A DNA stretch of 64,000 bases from Periconia sp. R9002 (GCA_023627715.1 JAMAHW010000015.1:310001-374000); one strand, 5' to 3'. Counted from the stretch's first letter, positions 41,077 through 52,560 are shown. The notes: generated from the sequence alone by a model not told the origin. Program-made: numbers and translations.

Positions 41077-42398
41077 TGTCGTGGGCGTTGGATGATGATG
41101 GAGTAAACCTCAAGTAACTTTGAAATGCCCAGGAATGATTCTTCACCGGGTAGGCTTTGGGATCCAGAGGTGGCATTTTATATGCACTATCGACGGATAA
41201 AACACTATATGCAAGTAGATTCTTGGGCGAATATTGGAGCTGCGGTCCTACAAGTGGAAAAACACATTTGCAGTGTCTTTTGTACGAGGAGAGCTGCCAA
41301 CCCCACATATTCACTGTATATGACACCGGTGAGAGTAGTCCTTAGCTTCGACTTGGTCCACTAAGAACTTCGCTATAGTTGATCTGGGAAGCGCACATCT
41401 CTGCAGATACTTCGTGCACGAACAAAGTTCCTCCGCAAATCTAGGTTTTATGAATTTTGAATTGATCCTCACAGAGTATTGCTACCCTGGGTACCCTGGG
41501 TATCGACACAGGCAAACCACTTGGTAACGTCGTCGGCCAGGACGGACACACAGGCATGGCTAGTCTCAACTCCGTCCTATGGTTCTATCCACAGAACCAT
41601 CCAACCCAACTTCCACCTTCCTCCTTCCATCATCAACAGATTGTCGATTACAGCTACTTGTGACGTGGGCAGCAGCCCAGAGTGTCTGAGCATGGTACTG
41701 TAGTACCAATCTAGGCTTTTATATTGTTTACCCCTCTTCCACAAGTCCCGGTTAATGCATCTGCCAAAACCTCCGCAAATCGGAGTTATTGGATATTGCT
41801 GAAACATCCTCAATTTACTCACTCTGAAGTGTGCCTGGGCATCCCTTGGGAAACCCGGTGGGCTGCATTACCCCACCGGAGTCTCCACCGGAAGCGTCTG
41901 CACCACACGATTCGACAACGGTTATCCCGCTTTGCGCAACGAGATTGTTATTTCGACAAGGTCACAGCGTGCCTGACGAAGTTTAAATGTCTTTTTAGAC
42001 ATTCTATTGACGGGCATTTTGAACCATGTCGACTAGCCGTAAGCCTGTCACTGCTGATCCCTAGTCAATGCGCTTATTTCAATCTCCCAGGAATGTTTTT
42101 ATCCCACCGAAGAAAAGAAAAGTCGGATATAAAATCAACAGCAGCACTTCGTCGACGAGTATTATCGTTTAATTCATTGGTTTTGCAACGTCTTATTCGT
42201 AAAGCCGATATATACTTTCACCAAATCGTAGAGGTCCATCCTTACGTTTCAACCTTCCATTCGGTTAACGTTTCTGTCTATTCCGCCCTTTCAACTATCA
42301 ACATCAAATTTAACGTCGTTTCTCTTCCTCTCACCGCTCCGGCTTTGATCTCTACCGCCCCCACCCCCGTTGTTGATGTCGACCTTATCGCCCCCATC
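41077..42398. other. Spacer with dispersed repeat
   Basis: Contains repeat R1 copy b at 41468-41640. A plus frame is open through 41724-42662 but the part before 42399 has no coding character. TATATA near 42209 and CT-rich sequence from 42240 form a plausible promoter and leader for the small ORF that follows. Confidence 0.45.
41468..41640. repeat. Dispersed repeat R1, copy b
   Basis: Matches 3855-4040 in the same orientation: CACAGAGTATTGCTACCCTG, GTATCGACACAGG, CGGCCAGGACGG, CTCCGTCCTATGGTTC and AGAACCATCCA. This copy has an extra CCCTGGGTA duplication. Confidence 0.75.
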
Positions 42399-42662
42399 AT
42401 GACCAACGAGAACGTATTCTCCTGTTTCGCCATCACCTACAACCCGTCCAAAATCATTGGCTATGAACGCACGAAGCAAAAGGCTGTTCTCGCGAATATT
42501 TTCGCTGCCACTGTCTGCGCCTACGCCGCCGAGATGAGTTCCCTCCCTTTAACTTATGCAGATCAGTGCCATGTGCTAGTCGATGCGTATAGCACAGATG
42601 TCCTCGCACCAAAGGCAGAGTTCAACAACTTCACGATCAATTCCACTTGCATAAACACCTAA
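42399..42662 (+). CDS. Small hypothetical protein
   Basis: 87-residue frame from an ATG in good context (ATCATGACC) about 190 bp after a TATATA, ending in TAA. It reads MTNENVFSCFAITYNPSKII at the start, has three Cys, and ends NFTINSTCINT. Preceding leader is pyrimidine-rich. No family recognised; support is promoter-like context and composition only. Confidence 0.35.
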   Translation: MTNENVFSCFAITYNPSKIIGYERTKQKAVLANIFAATVCAYAAEMSSLPLTYADQCHVLVDAYSTDVLAPKAEFNNFTINSTCINT

Positions 42663-44263
42663 AAACTTCGTCAAGCGACGTAAATATGCCAAAACTGCAG
42701 ATCAAAAAGTCAGTAGCACTGTAGATGCAGGCCTCCCGAATGCTGTTACTTTCTGTTATGATAAGAAAGAGACTTTGAACGGCAAGAAAGTTAGATCTCG
42801 ATTTATTGATTTATGAACCATCTCTTGAATAACTATCTTTTCAATGCCGTTGGATATGCTTGGAGGCTATGCGCCATCACGCATTGCGATCGGAGTTGCT
42901 GTTTTAGTTAAGCTAGCTTGAGACTTACAGCGTTAGCATTGCAGTAGTGTTCCCATGATTCGACGATCGTAAACTGTATAGACAAAATGCAACAAATCAT
43001 TCGCAATGTTAGGAAAGTTACAAAACATCTTCCTGAAATTCTGCCTCAAAAGGTCTTCATTACTAGTAGCGGTTTCGAGGTCAATGCCGGTGCAGAAATC
43101 CGATGTCAAACTGGTGGGATTTGGGTTATGCTCTTCAGTACCGTAAGCTGCTACGGTATGTCGCTTGTGACCGAACCAGTGTTTCGCGACCTTCGTTTTG
43201 TGCTGGAAAATGCATACCGTGATATGTTTCGAAGTCTGCTAAGGTCCAGCATGTCTCCACTGTAGTGACTCGAACGTATGGAGGCCGTTGTTCAATCTTC
43301 CCACGTTGACGGAACATCGGGTATGATCCGATCAGGTATTCGCTTTCTCTTGTGCGAAGAATAGTAAGTAATTCGACCAAGTTTTTCGCAGTTTGTGAGA
43401 GTACTTTAATCGTTTCATTGATGTTTCTAGATTTTCTTTGTTCACATTTTCTGGCAAATACCTAGTGTCAGGTGAATCAATTAACTAGCATATATACAGG
43501 GCTGTCTCTCTGGTATCTGAATATCTTACCTTCACAGTAACTAACAGGTCTAACTAATCATGCCTGGACATCTCTTCTGCAATATAAACGTATGCGCCCG
43601 CATGTTGGCGCACAATATTACCTTCTACTTCCACAGTCATCTGTTCGACTTCAGTCGACTACTGATGATCTCGACTCAAAATTTCAGTTTACCGCCAGGA
43701 CATATTTAGCAAACTCTCCCTGCAGAGTTCTATCTTGATTGTATTTTGCTGCTTTTCGACGTAACTTGGCGCGAATATACACCATCGGGTATTACTTCAC
43801 CTTGTACGCGTACGTCGGCTTTTACTCTTATACAAGTATCGTACTGACAGAATGGTATTATCGCGGGCCTCAATCTTGGAATGTTGGAAGACATGTGCTG
43901 GATTCTCTTTCTGACTATATGGATGTGCGTTGCAAGTAAATTGAAGGTGAAAATGAGCCTGAGTTCGTACAAGAATTGTTTGAGGGCTTCTTGGAACTGA
44001 ACGAAACTATCACCATCATAGCAATATATGTTTCCCACCTTAGTCACCTTCGAGTAAACTGTATGTCAAACTATGAGAGGCAAAAAAGCTACTTGAGTCA
44101 CCGGTGAAAGTCACTCTTTTTGATTTACTTACGCTGTCAACCTTGAGTCCGCCTGGGCATTGTGTATAGCTCTCTCGCTTTGAAGTAAGAGCTAGCTCCT
44201 CTTTATAAACCCAGCGACTTCTCCTTCTCTCTTGTCCCACCAACCTTCCTCTCTACGGTAGTT
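42663..44263. other. 1.6-kb spacer upstream of BTB copy C
   Basis: No supported gene on either strand. TTTATAAA-like element near 44202 precedes BTB copy C by about 60 bp. Confidence 0.45.
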
Positions 44264-45283
44264 ATGAACGCAGCCACGATGTCCAGATCCACGGGTAACA
44301 ACAGCGCGGTATGTCCTCATCACTCTCCCTCTACCTACAGATTTGACAGAACGCTCACAATCTCCAAGGCGGCTATGGCCACCGAGAATCAATCAACCGT
44401 TGACCGTACCAAAAATACCAAGGAGAAGTCCCTCTTTCCTAATTTCTGGCAGTAGGTCAATTGCGAGTTTGGTTTTCATAATTTCATACTCACCCAAGCA
44501 GCTTGAGCGGCCCAACCATCACCATCAGCGTCGGTGAATCAACAAAAGTGGAGGACCAAGACAAGCCAATGGTACAAGAAACTTTCCATGTACATAAAGC
44601 CGCCATCTGTGCCGACTCGGAATTCTTCAAGGCTGCAACAAGTTCGCTTTGGCGAGACTCCTCGTCTTCGACACCACTCGACTTGCGGGATGAAGAGCCC
44701 GCCACTTTCAAGATATACCTATTCTTCCTCTACACCAAGACAGTCGTGTTCCAATCCAAATTTACACCTGTCTATGATGCATACGAGATTCTTGCAAAAG
44801 CCTATGTACTTGGTGAGAAGGTCCTTAGTCGAAACTTCTGCAACGCTGTGGTGAAGGCGATGGTTGGTTTGCAGGAGAAGGCGCGACTTTATCCGCCCAA
44901 GAAAGCTATCAGGATAGTATATGATGGCACAACACCATCCTCTCCTATCAGAAAATTGTTCGTTGAGTATTGGATTCGGGTAAGTTTTACCCACCCTACA
45001 TGTGGCGATGAGACACTATATCTGTGCTGGTCCGAGACCTCAATATTGCGTCGAAACATTCTCGATTGAACGTGCTGATTGTTTTGTTTTGTTTTAGGTG
45101 AGCCACCGTAAGTGGAACACAGAGAATTTGATTGAGAAAACCCACCCGGATTTCGTCGAGGATCTAGTGACGGCTCTCATCGATGCTCGTCCAGTCCCTG
45201 CGACATACGCAGAATGCCCTCAAGATCCCGAGAAGTATTACGTCAAGGAGAATAAGGAGCGAACTTCTCGACTCGAGCAATAA
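44264..45283 (+). CDS. BTB/POZ domain protein (copy C)
   Basis: Exons 44264-44451, 44502-44979, 45098-45283; introns 50 bp (GTAGGT/CAAGCAG, phase 2) and 118 bp (GTAAGT/GTTTTAG, phase 0); 283 residues. The first 63 residues are Ser/Thr-rich and unconserved. The BTB part begins GPTITISVGES and includes FHVHKAAICADSEFFKAATS, LDLRDEEPATFKIYLFFLYT, YVLGEKVLSRNFCNAV and SPIRKLFVEYWIR. The first intron occupies the same position and phase as in copies A and D. Copy C has an extra intron after YWIR. A second ATG at 44279 is an alternative start. Confidence 0.85.
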
Positions 45284-45930
45284 TTACATCTCCTTCGAAA
45301 GCATCAAGGCTTTCCAGGCTTAAGTTTTCCACTGCAAGGTTTTGGAACACTCTACCAGCGGGACGACGAGGCGGGACAAATGAACATTGATGCGTGCGTG
45401 GTATGACAAATGGATAATATCATATTGCAGACACTTGAGAATTACTGAATATCTCATATTATATACCAAATCCAGCAAAATTCGAGGCCATGATCCAGCC
45501 AGATCGGACAATTCCGTACTTGAGGTTCACTCGTTGTGACTCTAGCGCCAAGATGTCTTATACTAACCGAATCTGGCGTAGGCCGTGCGAGCCCGCTCTC
45601 ACTCCGCTTGGTACTTAAGCAGCCTACCTAGCAAACACCATCGTTGCAACATCACAACTTGCCCTTGAGACACGGGTACTCGAACGTCCATTTGCTGATA
45701 TTGCACTCGCACACCAGCTCACGCTTTGACTGAAGGTTTGTTATATCCCAGTATCATCTGTTTGCACAACCCTTAGCCAAGGTTGCTTCCGTTTTGTTCT
45801 TGCTGTGTTTTCAACCCTACGACGGCATCATCGGAGATCTAGTACAGTCCGTTTGTCTTTCAGATACGCGGCGCGTGTGTTGCGATCTCCTCTCTTCAGT
45901 TTGAAATTTTGTACTCACAATTTAGACACG
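45284..45930. other. Spacer between BTB copies C and D
   Basis: No gene. The leader of copy D is open upstream in frame to 45805 but the ATG at 45931 is the first that fits. Confidence 0.45.
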
Positions 45931-46882
45931 ATGCTGGGAAACCTAACCCTGGGCAAGCGACGCCGCTTTAGCTCACCGGAAGGACCTTTCCAGATCGGTA
46001 GACGATACCAGGAAGGCAGTGCAGTCGAAGATGTTCAGAACGAAGAGGAGCAAGTCCGCGATCAATCCGACGCGGAGAAACTATCATAGTAAGCCAAGTC
46101 ACCTGCCTAGCATTCAAATCGCTAATTTACATAGCTTTGGAAGTGAAACAGTATCCATTCAGCTTGGTCTATCGCAAGAAAGCGGAGCAGACGCCAACGT
46201 GGGTCCAATCATACAAGTGCACGCAAGTATTTTGTACGAGGTTTCCGAGTTCTTTCGCGTCAAGGCGAAGCCGGCATGGGAGGATACAGATACCAAGCCG
46301 GTTGATCTTACCGACGAAGACCCGTCTATCTTCAAGATCTTCGCCCATTTTGTATACACGAAGAAGGTTGAGTTTAACAAAGGCGGAAACCCACCGCAAC
46401 CATTCCAGACCCTCATCAGGTCTTACATTCTCGGGGAGAAGCTTCTGGCTCCAAGCTTTCAAAACGCCATCATCAAAGCGATCGTCCGATACCAAGCCGA
46501 GAACGACAAATTCCCCGGAAACGACGCCATCAAGATCGCGTACGAGGGAACGACCTCAAATTCTCCGCTAAGGAAACTCCTAGTCGATTTCTGGGCGCGA
46601 GCAGCATACCACGGTTGGGACCATCACGATCTGATCAATGCGACAAGTGAGGAATTCGTCCAAGATCTCATCGAAGCTATCTTGAAGAGGCGTTCGCGTC
46701 TCCCTAGCGACAAGCGCGACCATTGGAGCAAGCACCCAGGCATGTTCTACGTGGGGGAGCCTGAAAAACTGGACACTTCGGGAAATGCAGAAGCTGGAGG
46801 ACCTGGGGTTTGCATTTCACGCAATCATCACCCAAATTCTCCACGACTAACTTCTAGCGACATCAACAAGCAAGGAGTTTAG
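45931..46882 (+). CDS. BTB/POZ domain protein (copy D)
   Basis: Exons 45931-46088 and 46135-46882, 46-bp intron (GTAAGC donor, TTACATAG acceptor, phase 2); 301 residues. The 52-residue leader is charged (GKRRRFSSPEG). BTB elements: SETVSIQLG, IIQVHASILYEVSEFFRVKA, VDLTDEDPSIFKIFAHFVYT, YILGEKLLAPSFQNAI, GTTSNSPLRKLLVDFWARA and EEFVQDLIEAILKRR. A C-terminal tail absent from copies A-C reads HHPNSPRLTSSDINKQGV. Same strand and direction as copy C, 650 bp downstream. Confidence 0.88.
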
Positions 46883-48912
46883 GTTTCATGTGGTTGTGTT
46901 GGAGATGTAATATGATTTTGTGTAAGGAAAGACAGGTCTGGGGGTAGCATTCAAGACTTGTGGCCGTAAGGTGTGGTCAAATCACCGGTCACCGCCGAGG
47001 CCATTGTAGATACTTGACTGTCGGTATGAAATACCAGAAGTACAGAGAATTCTCCGATATCATGGACCCGTGAAATGACCCGAGAAGCCCTCAGTATCAA
47101 GTTGTATTAGAATCGCACATACTAATGCGTAGTTTCAGCTATCTTGTGTCAATCAATCTCGACCCGTTATAAGATCACAGCGACTTATGCCGGCACGCAT
47201 ATAATCATGTCATACCAATCTTTCTACTACTTACAGTAATGATCATCTTGTGCGGCATTGCCCCAACGTATCAACAAACAAGAAAAGACCATCTTGACCA
47301 TCAGAGAAAAGGTTGTTGACAATTAGCACTGTTCCGGATTGACAAACTCCGAAAACGCATTTTAATTTAACAATTATGGTCAATCTAGAACTGTTCAACG
47401 CAGATACATGGAATTTTCCTCGTGCTAACTATTCCTCGACAATTCCAATTGCTGCCAAAGTAGTGGAACATGCATTCACATAAAAAGCTAAACCAATGGG
47501 TTCATGAGTTACTTCGACGAAATGGTTGTACATGATGCTTAGAAACAGGCCCACGTCTCCAAAAATTCAACATGCCCAGGTTCTTGCGTGACGAACATCA
47601 TCGTCATCGCAGAGTGGCCTGTAGTTCAAAAACTCCAACTTAATAGCGAAAAAGAGGAGCAGAGGCAACAGAGGGAGTCATAGGTGCGGAAGTCGATCCG
47701 TTTCCGGACTTTGTACATAGCGCAAATTATGCAAGTAGCTCAGCAAGAACAGCATTGCGGGGGGCTTTATATGTTGACAGGTGGGATTCTGCCTTTAGAT
47801 ATCAGTCCAATGAAAAGTCTGACTTTCTTATCATCAGAATATCGCACGATGGTGACGGTGATCGTCATTGTCGTGTATTCTGTCAAGATTTGATGCATGA
47901 CGAACCTCAACGCAATATAGTCTAAGCAATGAAACAGACGAAGGGCGCACAACCCATCTGATTTTTTTGCCTTTCATTTTTGATTGACTTACGAGTAATA
48001 ACACCAGAGTGTGAAAAGAAAAGAGGGGAGAAGCAGCCTCATGAGGTGATATTTATATGCTCGCAGATTACATAAGATTGGCTATGAACTATCGGAGAAC
48101 TTTCTAATGCAAGTTGATGATTATCATCACCACTATCACGCATACATGTTACCGAAATTTTGAACGAACATGACGCAAATCTGATTAATTAGCTCGCCCT
48201 TGAGCCGGTTTTTCGAACCACGCCAGGTACAAAGCCATGCACGAGGACCATTCCAGCTGTGCTTTCTTCTGAAATGGAATGTTTCGAGGTGTGAAAAGCG
48301 GGAAATGGTGGCATCGGATCCAGAGACTTTATACACCCGGTATAAGATGTTTGCGTTTCGCTAAGGGCGGTTTGATGGTGATGGCGTACACCACTCCCAA
48401 ACTGTTGATCAAGGGCTTTTCCCGAACGGAGCACAAATCCTGTTCATGTAAACCTGGTGACAAATTTGAAATGCTTTCTACCTAAAACGTGCTATCAATG
48501 TTCAGTGTGTAAAGGTACCTGGAATAAATGTGGAAAAGAAGAATTGAACGTTGTACGCATTCCGCGGGCTTACTTATCTGGTCAATCCTACTGTGCAGCA
48601 AACTTAGGGGGTTTCGTGGCAGTAATGGATTCTACCATCATCGCCATTGCTATCTTCACACGTTTGTGAGTTGTAGTCAATCGCTAATTTTGGCGACACA
48701 GATTTGGGTAAGATTTAACGCATGGCGCTAGCAGGGGTGGTCAGGTACGCGTTCGGAGGTAATGCCACCCCTTACACACATGTCATGTCTAAAGCTCCAC
48801 AACCAACGCGCCAGCAAAGTGGCCATTCTACTTCATACTTCGATTGTGTCTCATGTACGGTATTTCATGAGATGAAGCCTCAGCTCGGAAAAGAATAGAA
48901 TCATAGGAGAGT
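46883..48912. other. Spacer with outlying units of the 300-bp array
   Basis: No protein gene supported. From about 47590 to 48380 the sequence shows units resembling those at 50353-52560 (see the repeat entry). 46900-47580 is unremarkable. Confidence 0.45.
47590..48390 (-). repeat. Outlying units of the tandem TATA-unit array
   Basis: On the plus strand, AGTGTGAAAAG at 48008 precedes TTTATAT at 48052 by 44 bp, and AGGTGTGAAAAG at 48287 precedes TTTATA at 48328 by 41 bp, with purine-rich sequence between. A third TTTATAT at 47766 lacks a clear box. CAT/GTC trinucleotide blocks follow each (47855, 48121, 48374), and another lies at 47596. TATA-to-TATA spacing is 286 and 276 bp. The order and distances match the main array, seen as minus-strand promoters. 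Confidence 0.55.
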
Positions 48913-50017
48913 ATGGCGACAGCAGCTCTTACGATAGGACAACGCCTCCAAGGTCGCTATGGAGTGTACACCGTAATGAAGAACCTAAACAACAGTATCT
49001 GGAGCGCAAGGTAGCATCACGTATTGAATTTTGTAGTCTGAGACTCAAGTGTTGACGACAGCAGCGTCAATGAGAAAACCGTCATCGTGAAAACCGCGCC
49101 GTTACACCGTCTTCACAACGAGCGAGACATGTTAGAAATGTTCCGGACCTCCCCGCATATACGGCTATTGCTTGATGAGATCAAAGATCCTCCCGCTTTG
49201 GTGCTAAAGCATCTCCAATCTAACTTACTTGAGGCGTCAAATACGAAAAAGTTGGAGCCATTAGAGGTCAGATTTGTGGCTAGAAGGATTCTCGAAGCAT
49301 TGAATAGCTTGCACGAAGCTGGATATGCACATACAGGTTAGATAATAAGAGCTCCGTATCATATTGTGACTAGATGTAACTGACGAAACTTAGATATCAA
49401 ACCTGACAACGTCCTTGTTAATCTCAGCGACGGCACGGGTGAGAATCGGTTTAGCGAAGTTCAACTCGGTGACTGTGCAGATGCATGCCGTATCGACCCC
49501 AGTGCCGATCCGCTCAGCGAGGGGCACATTATCGGTGCAGCAATCTTTCGCAGTCCAGAGGCAAACCTTCAACTGCGATGGGGAACGGCTACAGATATTT
49601 GGTCTTTCGGCGCTACTGTAAGTATTTATTTCTTATCTATTTCAAACATATAAAAAACTGATGCCATGTTGGCTTTAGCTTATAAGCCTTATTTGGGGGC
49701 AAAACTGGCATATCTTTATTCCTAAGGGTTATTCCGTCGACGATCCCGACTACCCCACCCAGGTGCTGGTTAAGCAAGCGTCTATCTTCGGTCCATTCCC
49801 CCCCAGTTATGCCGAAATTGCTGATGAAGAGAGACAAAGTATCATCGCGGTCGTCAACAACTACATTGAGGAGAATCAGCTGCAAAAACCCTTCTCCCGA
49901 GCAGAAGATCCAGAACTCACAGTGGAGGACAGGGAATTCATCTGCAAGATCATGAAAATACATCCAAAAGACAGGCCCACGGCGAAAGAACTTCTGACAG
50001 ACCCTTGGTTCGATTGA
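48913..50017 (+). CDS. Degenerate protein kinase-like protein
   Basis: Exons 48913-49010, 49062-49336, 49394-49617, 49679-50017; introns 51, 57 and 61 bp, all frame-keeping; 311 residues. Recognisable kinase parts: VIVKTAP (VAIK-like Lys), ARRILEALNSLHEAGYAHTD, IKPDNVLVN (catalytic loop, D125-N130), FRSPEANLQLRWGTATDIWSFGAT (APE and helix F region) and HPKDRPTAKELLTDPWF. Departures: no glycine-rich loop, HRD is HTD, and DFG is replaced by GDC (LGDCAD, about 149-154). Such changes recur in a fungal kinase family and may give weak or no phosphotransfer. It sits inside the repeat-unit region. Confidence 0.85.
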
Positions 50018-50352
50018 ACGCTTCATTACATAGAAATACTCTGGATCAGAATTCGGTAATGTTAGATAGACATGCACATGGCTACGCACAATCCTTTAAG
50101 AATCGAGCGTCGAAGAGTGAAAATTACTACATTGGAAACTTTTTTCCTGGCATTGTTCATGTAAAATATTCGTAACAATGACCCACATCATTGAATGAAC
50201 ATTATTTCCACAAACACCACCGACGAAAAGATCATGTAATGTTGCCGCCTAGAGTTTGCATTCGAAAAAAACAAAGATCACCCTACAGCAAGATCCATGC
50301 TGGGTCGTCTTCTTCAATTTTCTTGTTCCCGGATTCAAGATCTTTGAAATGT
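50018..50352. other. 3' flank of the kinase gene
   Basis: No gene seen; leads directly into the tandem array. Confidence 0.45.
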
Positions 50353-50777
50353 AGTGTAAAGTAGAACTGTAAAGTAGGATAAAGAGGGACGGCAGGAAGC
50401 ATCTTTATACATCCATATCCTTAGCAGACTAACTTCAAATGTGCTTAGTCTGTCATGATTCCGAGAAGATATTCTGTGTCACACAACAGCATCATCATCA
50501 TCATCACCATCGTCATTGTTGTGATCATCATTATTGAAAAACCAATACACAACTTCCAAAAATCACAGTCATCCCCAACGACGAGACCATGAGTAAAGTC
50601 ACAACCTTATTTTAGACGCACAGCACGCCACACAGAACCATATATTTTCTCATAGAACTTTTTATTGAACAGATCCTCATCCCAGAAGTGTAAAGGAGAA
50701 GGAGAATGAGGTCAAAGTAGAAAAGAGACTGCTTATATACATTTCCCAAGAACCACTATACTAGATTAGTCGGCACG

Positions 50778-50960
50778 TTAACGTAAATAGTACGCGAAGC
50801 AGTGGAGAGTATCATCATCATCATCATCGTTATTATCACTGTTCCAAATTTCGAAACTGGGTCTACGTAGCTGACATGAACAACAAGGACCACCGGGCAC
50901 CGCATCGAGCTTGTGAACATGGAGGTATGGATCAAAATTCACGGCGCAGCGCAAGACCAT
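50778..50960 (-). CDS. Possible intact small gene of the tandem array
   Basis: 60 residues from the ATG at 50960, 98 bp downstream of the TATA element at 51058-51065 (minus sense). It begins MVLRCAVNFDPYLHVHKL, contains CCSCQ, and ends with a run of Asp encoded by the (GAT)n block and then TLHCFAYYLR. It is the only unit whose MVL start opens a frame through the Asp block. No homology is recognised, and no signal peptide is evident. Confidence 0.3.
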   Translation of the reverse strand: MVLRCAVNFDPYLHVHKLDAVPGGPCCSCQLRRPSFEIWNSDNNDDDDDDTLHCFAYYLR

Positions 50961-52152
50961 AGGTGTAAGTTCATGATCTTTTTTACTAAAGCCACCTCCA
51001 TCAATCCCACTAAGTGTAAGGAAAAAATAAAAGTGAGTTGAAGTGTAAAACAGGAGGTTTATATAGACCGCTGTAGGAGAGCTGAGACCTCCTGCTGAGT
51101 AATAAGTAATGGAGTACGGAGTATGTCGAATAGGTAATGAACCACATCATCTTTGCAATGTCTTCAAAAATCAACTTACATGAAATATCCACATACTTCA
51201 AATCATGGGTTGTAGGCATGGGCTGTTTTAGAACTTCTACAAAGCATAAAGACAGACATGTCAAATTTCCGGCTGATTTTATTAGAGAGGACAAATAATC
51301 AGATGCAGTGTAGAAAAAAAAGTATAAGATTCATCTGGAACGGAGGTATTTATAGGCTCCAGGGGAAGGATAGGGCTGATTAGTGACTCTAATGCAGTGA
51401 GCCAATTCGAAGACGACGCAGTTCATCTTCATCACTGTAGCTGTCGAAAACACAACACATGTGTTCCCATTAAAAAAAATCATAGACGAGGGCCAGCGAC
51501 ACGGGATCCAAACTCATTTTGCTTATCGCTTTTCAGTTTTTAAACAGAGCCGCTGCCAGAAAAACATAACCTGCTGTCTGCTTTTTTTTAGATTTACATA
51601 AAGAACCCCCCAAATGCAACGTAAAGAAAGAAAGGACTGAGGAGATGAGAAAGAAGTAGGCTTATATACACGTGTCCAAGTGGATTACAAATAAGCGTGA
51701 TGCAACTGTGGCTAGAAGAGTAATGAGTTTCATCATCACCGTACCGCCCTCAGAGAACTTAATACACATGATGTCACTAAAAACGGAAGTCCATGTTTGA
51801 GGATCTCCAACGCAGAATCCAAGCATATGTTTTGTGTCAGCTCTTTTTAACCACGCACACAGCACAACACCATCACATGGGAGCGTAACGTTTTTAGAAA
51901 TCCCAGAAACCAAACGCAGTGTAAAGAAGAAAACATTCAGAAGACAGGAAAAAAGCAGTCTTATATACACATCGCCAAGCCGATTAGTAACAGCCTTCAA
52001 TGCATCTAGAGGTCGGCGGAATGATGAAGTTCGTCGTCATCATCGTCACCATCAACATCATACAGTGTTTCAAAACAACACGGAAATTCATTAAAAACTA
52101 CGAAAATGGATGACAGACAGGCAGACAGGACACAGAAACATCTCGCGGAAGT

Positions 52153-52320
52153 ACCGATTGTTTTTTTTTTTTTTTAAAAAAACACGCACGACACCAAGAC
52201 GTGTAGTGGTGCATTGGAGGTTTTTTAAGAAGAACACACGCACGACACGAAGACATCAACATATACGAAATCTGCTTTTTATTTTTTTTTTCTTAAAAAA
52301 AAAAAAAAAAAACAGAAGAA
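52153..52320. repeat. Homopolymer-rich insertion in the array
   Basis: T15-A7 at 52161-52182, further T and A runs at 52274-52312, and a direct duplication of ACACGCACGACAC(C/G)AAGAC (52182-52200 and 52235-52254). This lengthens the last unit from about 300 to 422 bp. Confidence 0.7.
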
Positions 52321-52560
52321 ACCTCACCCCATCCCACACAGTGTAAGGAAGAGAAGCAGAAGAGTAGAACGAGAGAAGAAGACTGTTTAAATACTTTGCC
52401 TTGTCCAGGATACCCTTGCTGTATTACTAATGATATGGTGGGTGCATCGTAGACAGTGGTTAGTAGCAAGGGTATTATGAAAGAGAGGAAGTGAAGTGGC
52501 GGTGAAATTTATCATCATCACCATCATCGTCATCATCGTCACCGCAAAGTTCGAAACCAC

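Larger units (their letters stand above)
50353..52560 (-). repeat. Tandem array of seven diverged TATA-box units, about 300 bp each
   Basis: In plus coordinates each unit has an AGTGTAA(A/G)G box (50353, 50687, 51013, 51306, 51617, 51917, 52339), an A/G-rich run, a TATA element 41-51 bp later (50404, 50733, 51058, 51347, 51662, 51961, 52386) and a CAT-trinucleotide block 69-124 bp further (50490, 50812, 51144, 51424, 51731, 52037, 52510). Box-to-box spacing is 334, 326, 293, 311, 300 and 422 bp. Read on the minus strand this is TATA, pyrimidine-rich stretch, (T)TTACACT, then in several units an ATG 44-53 bp on that encodes Met-Val-Leu-Cys/Arg (50960, 50641, 51873), then TTYGAAA and (GAT)n. 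Most frames are broken. The long unit (52339-52560) contains T/A homopolymers and an internal duplication. Likely tandem small genes or their remains. Confidence 0.75.

Noticed and set aside
41724..42398. N-terminal 225 residues of the open frame reaching 42662
   Set aside because: Contains the presumed TATA and CT-rich leader; composition changes near 42399 where a well-placed ATG begins.
44288..44320. Apparent 32-bp intron (GTATGT...CTACAG) in exon 1 of BTB copy C
   Set aside because: Too short for a fungal intron and its removal introduces an immediate stop.
50490..52540. Regularly spaced repeats as a CRISPR array
   Set aside because: Units are diverged, about 300 bp apart, carry TATA boxes and trinucleotide runs, and the genome is eukaryotic; there are no identical short repeats with unique spacers.
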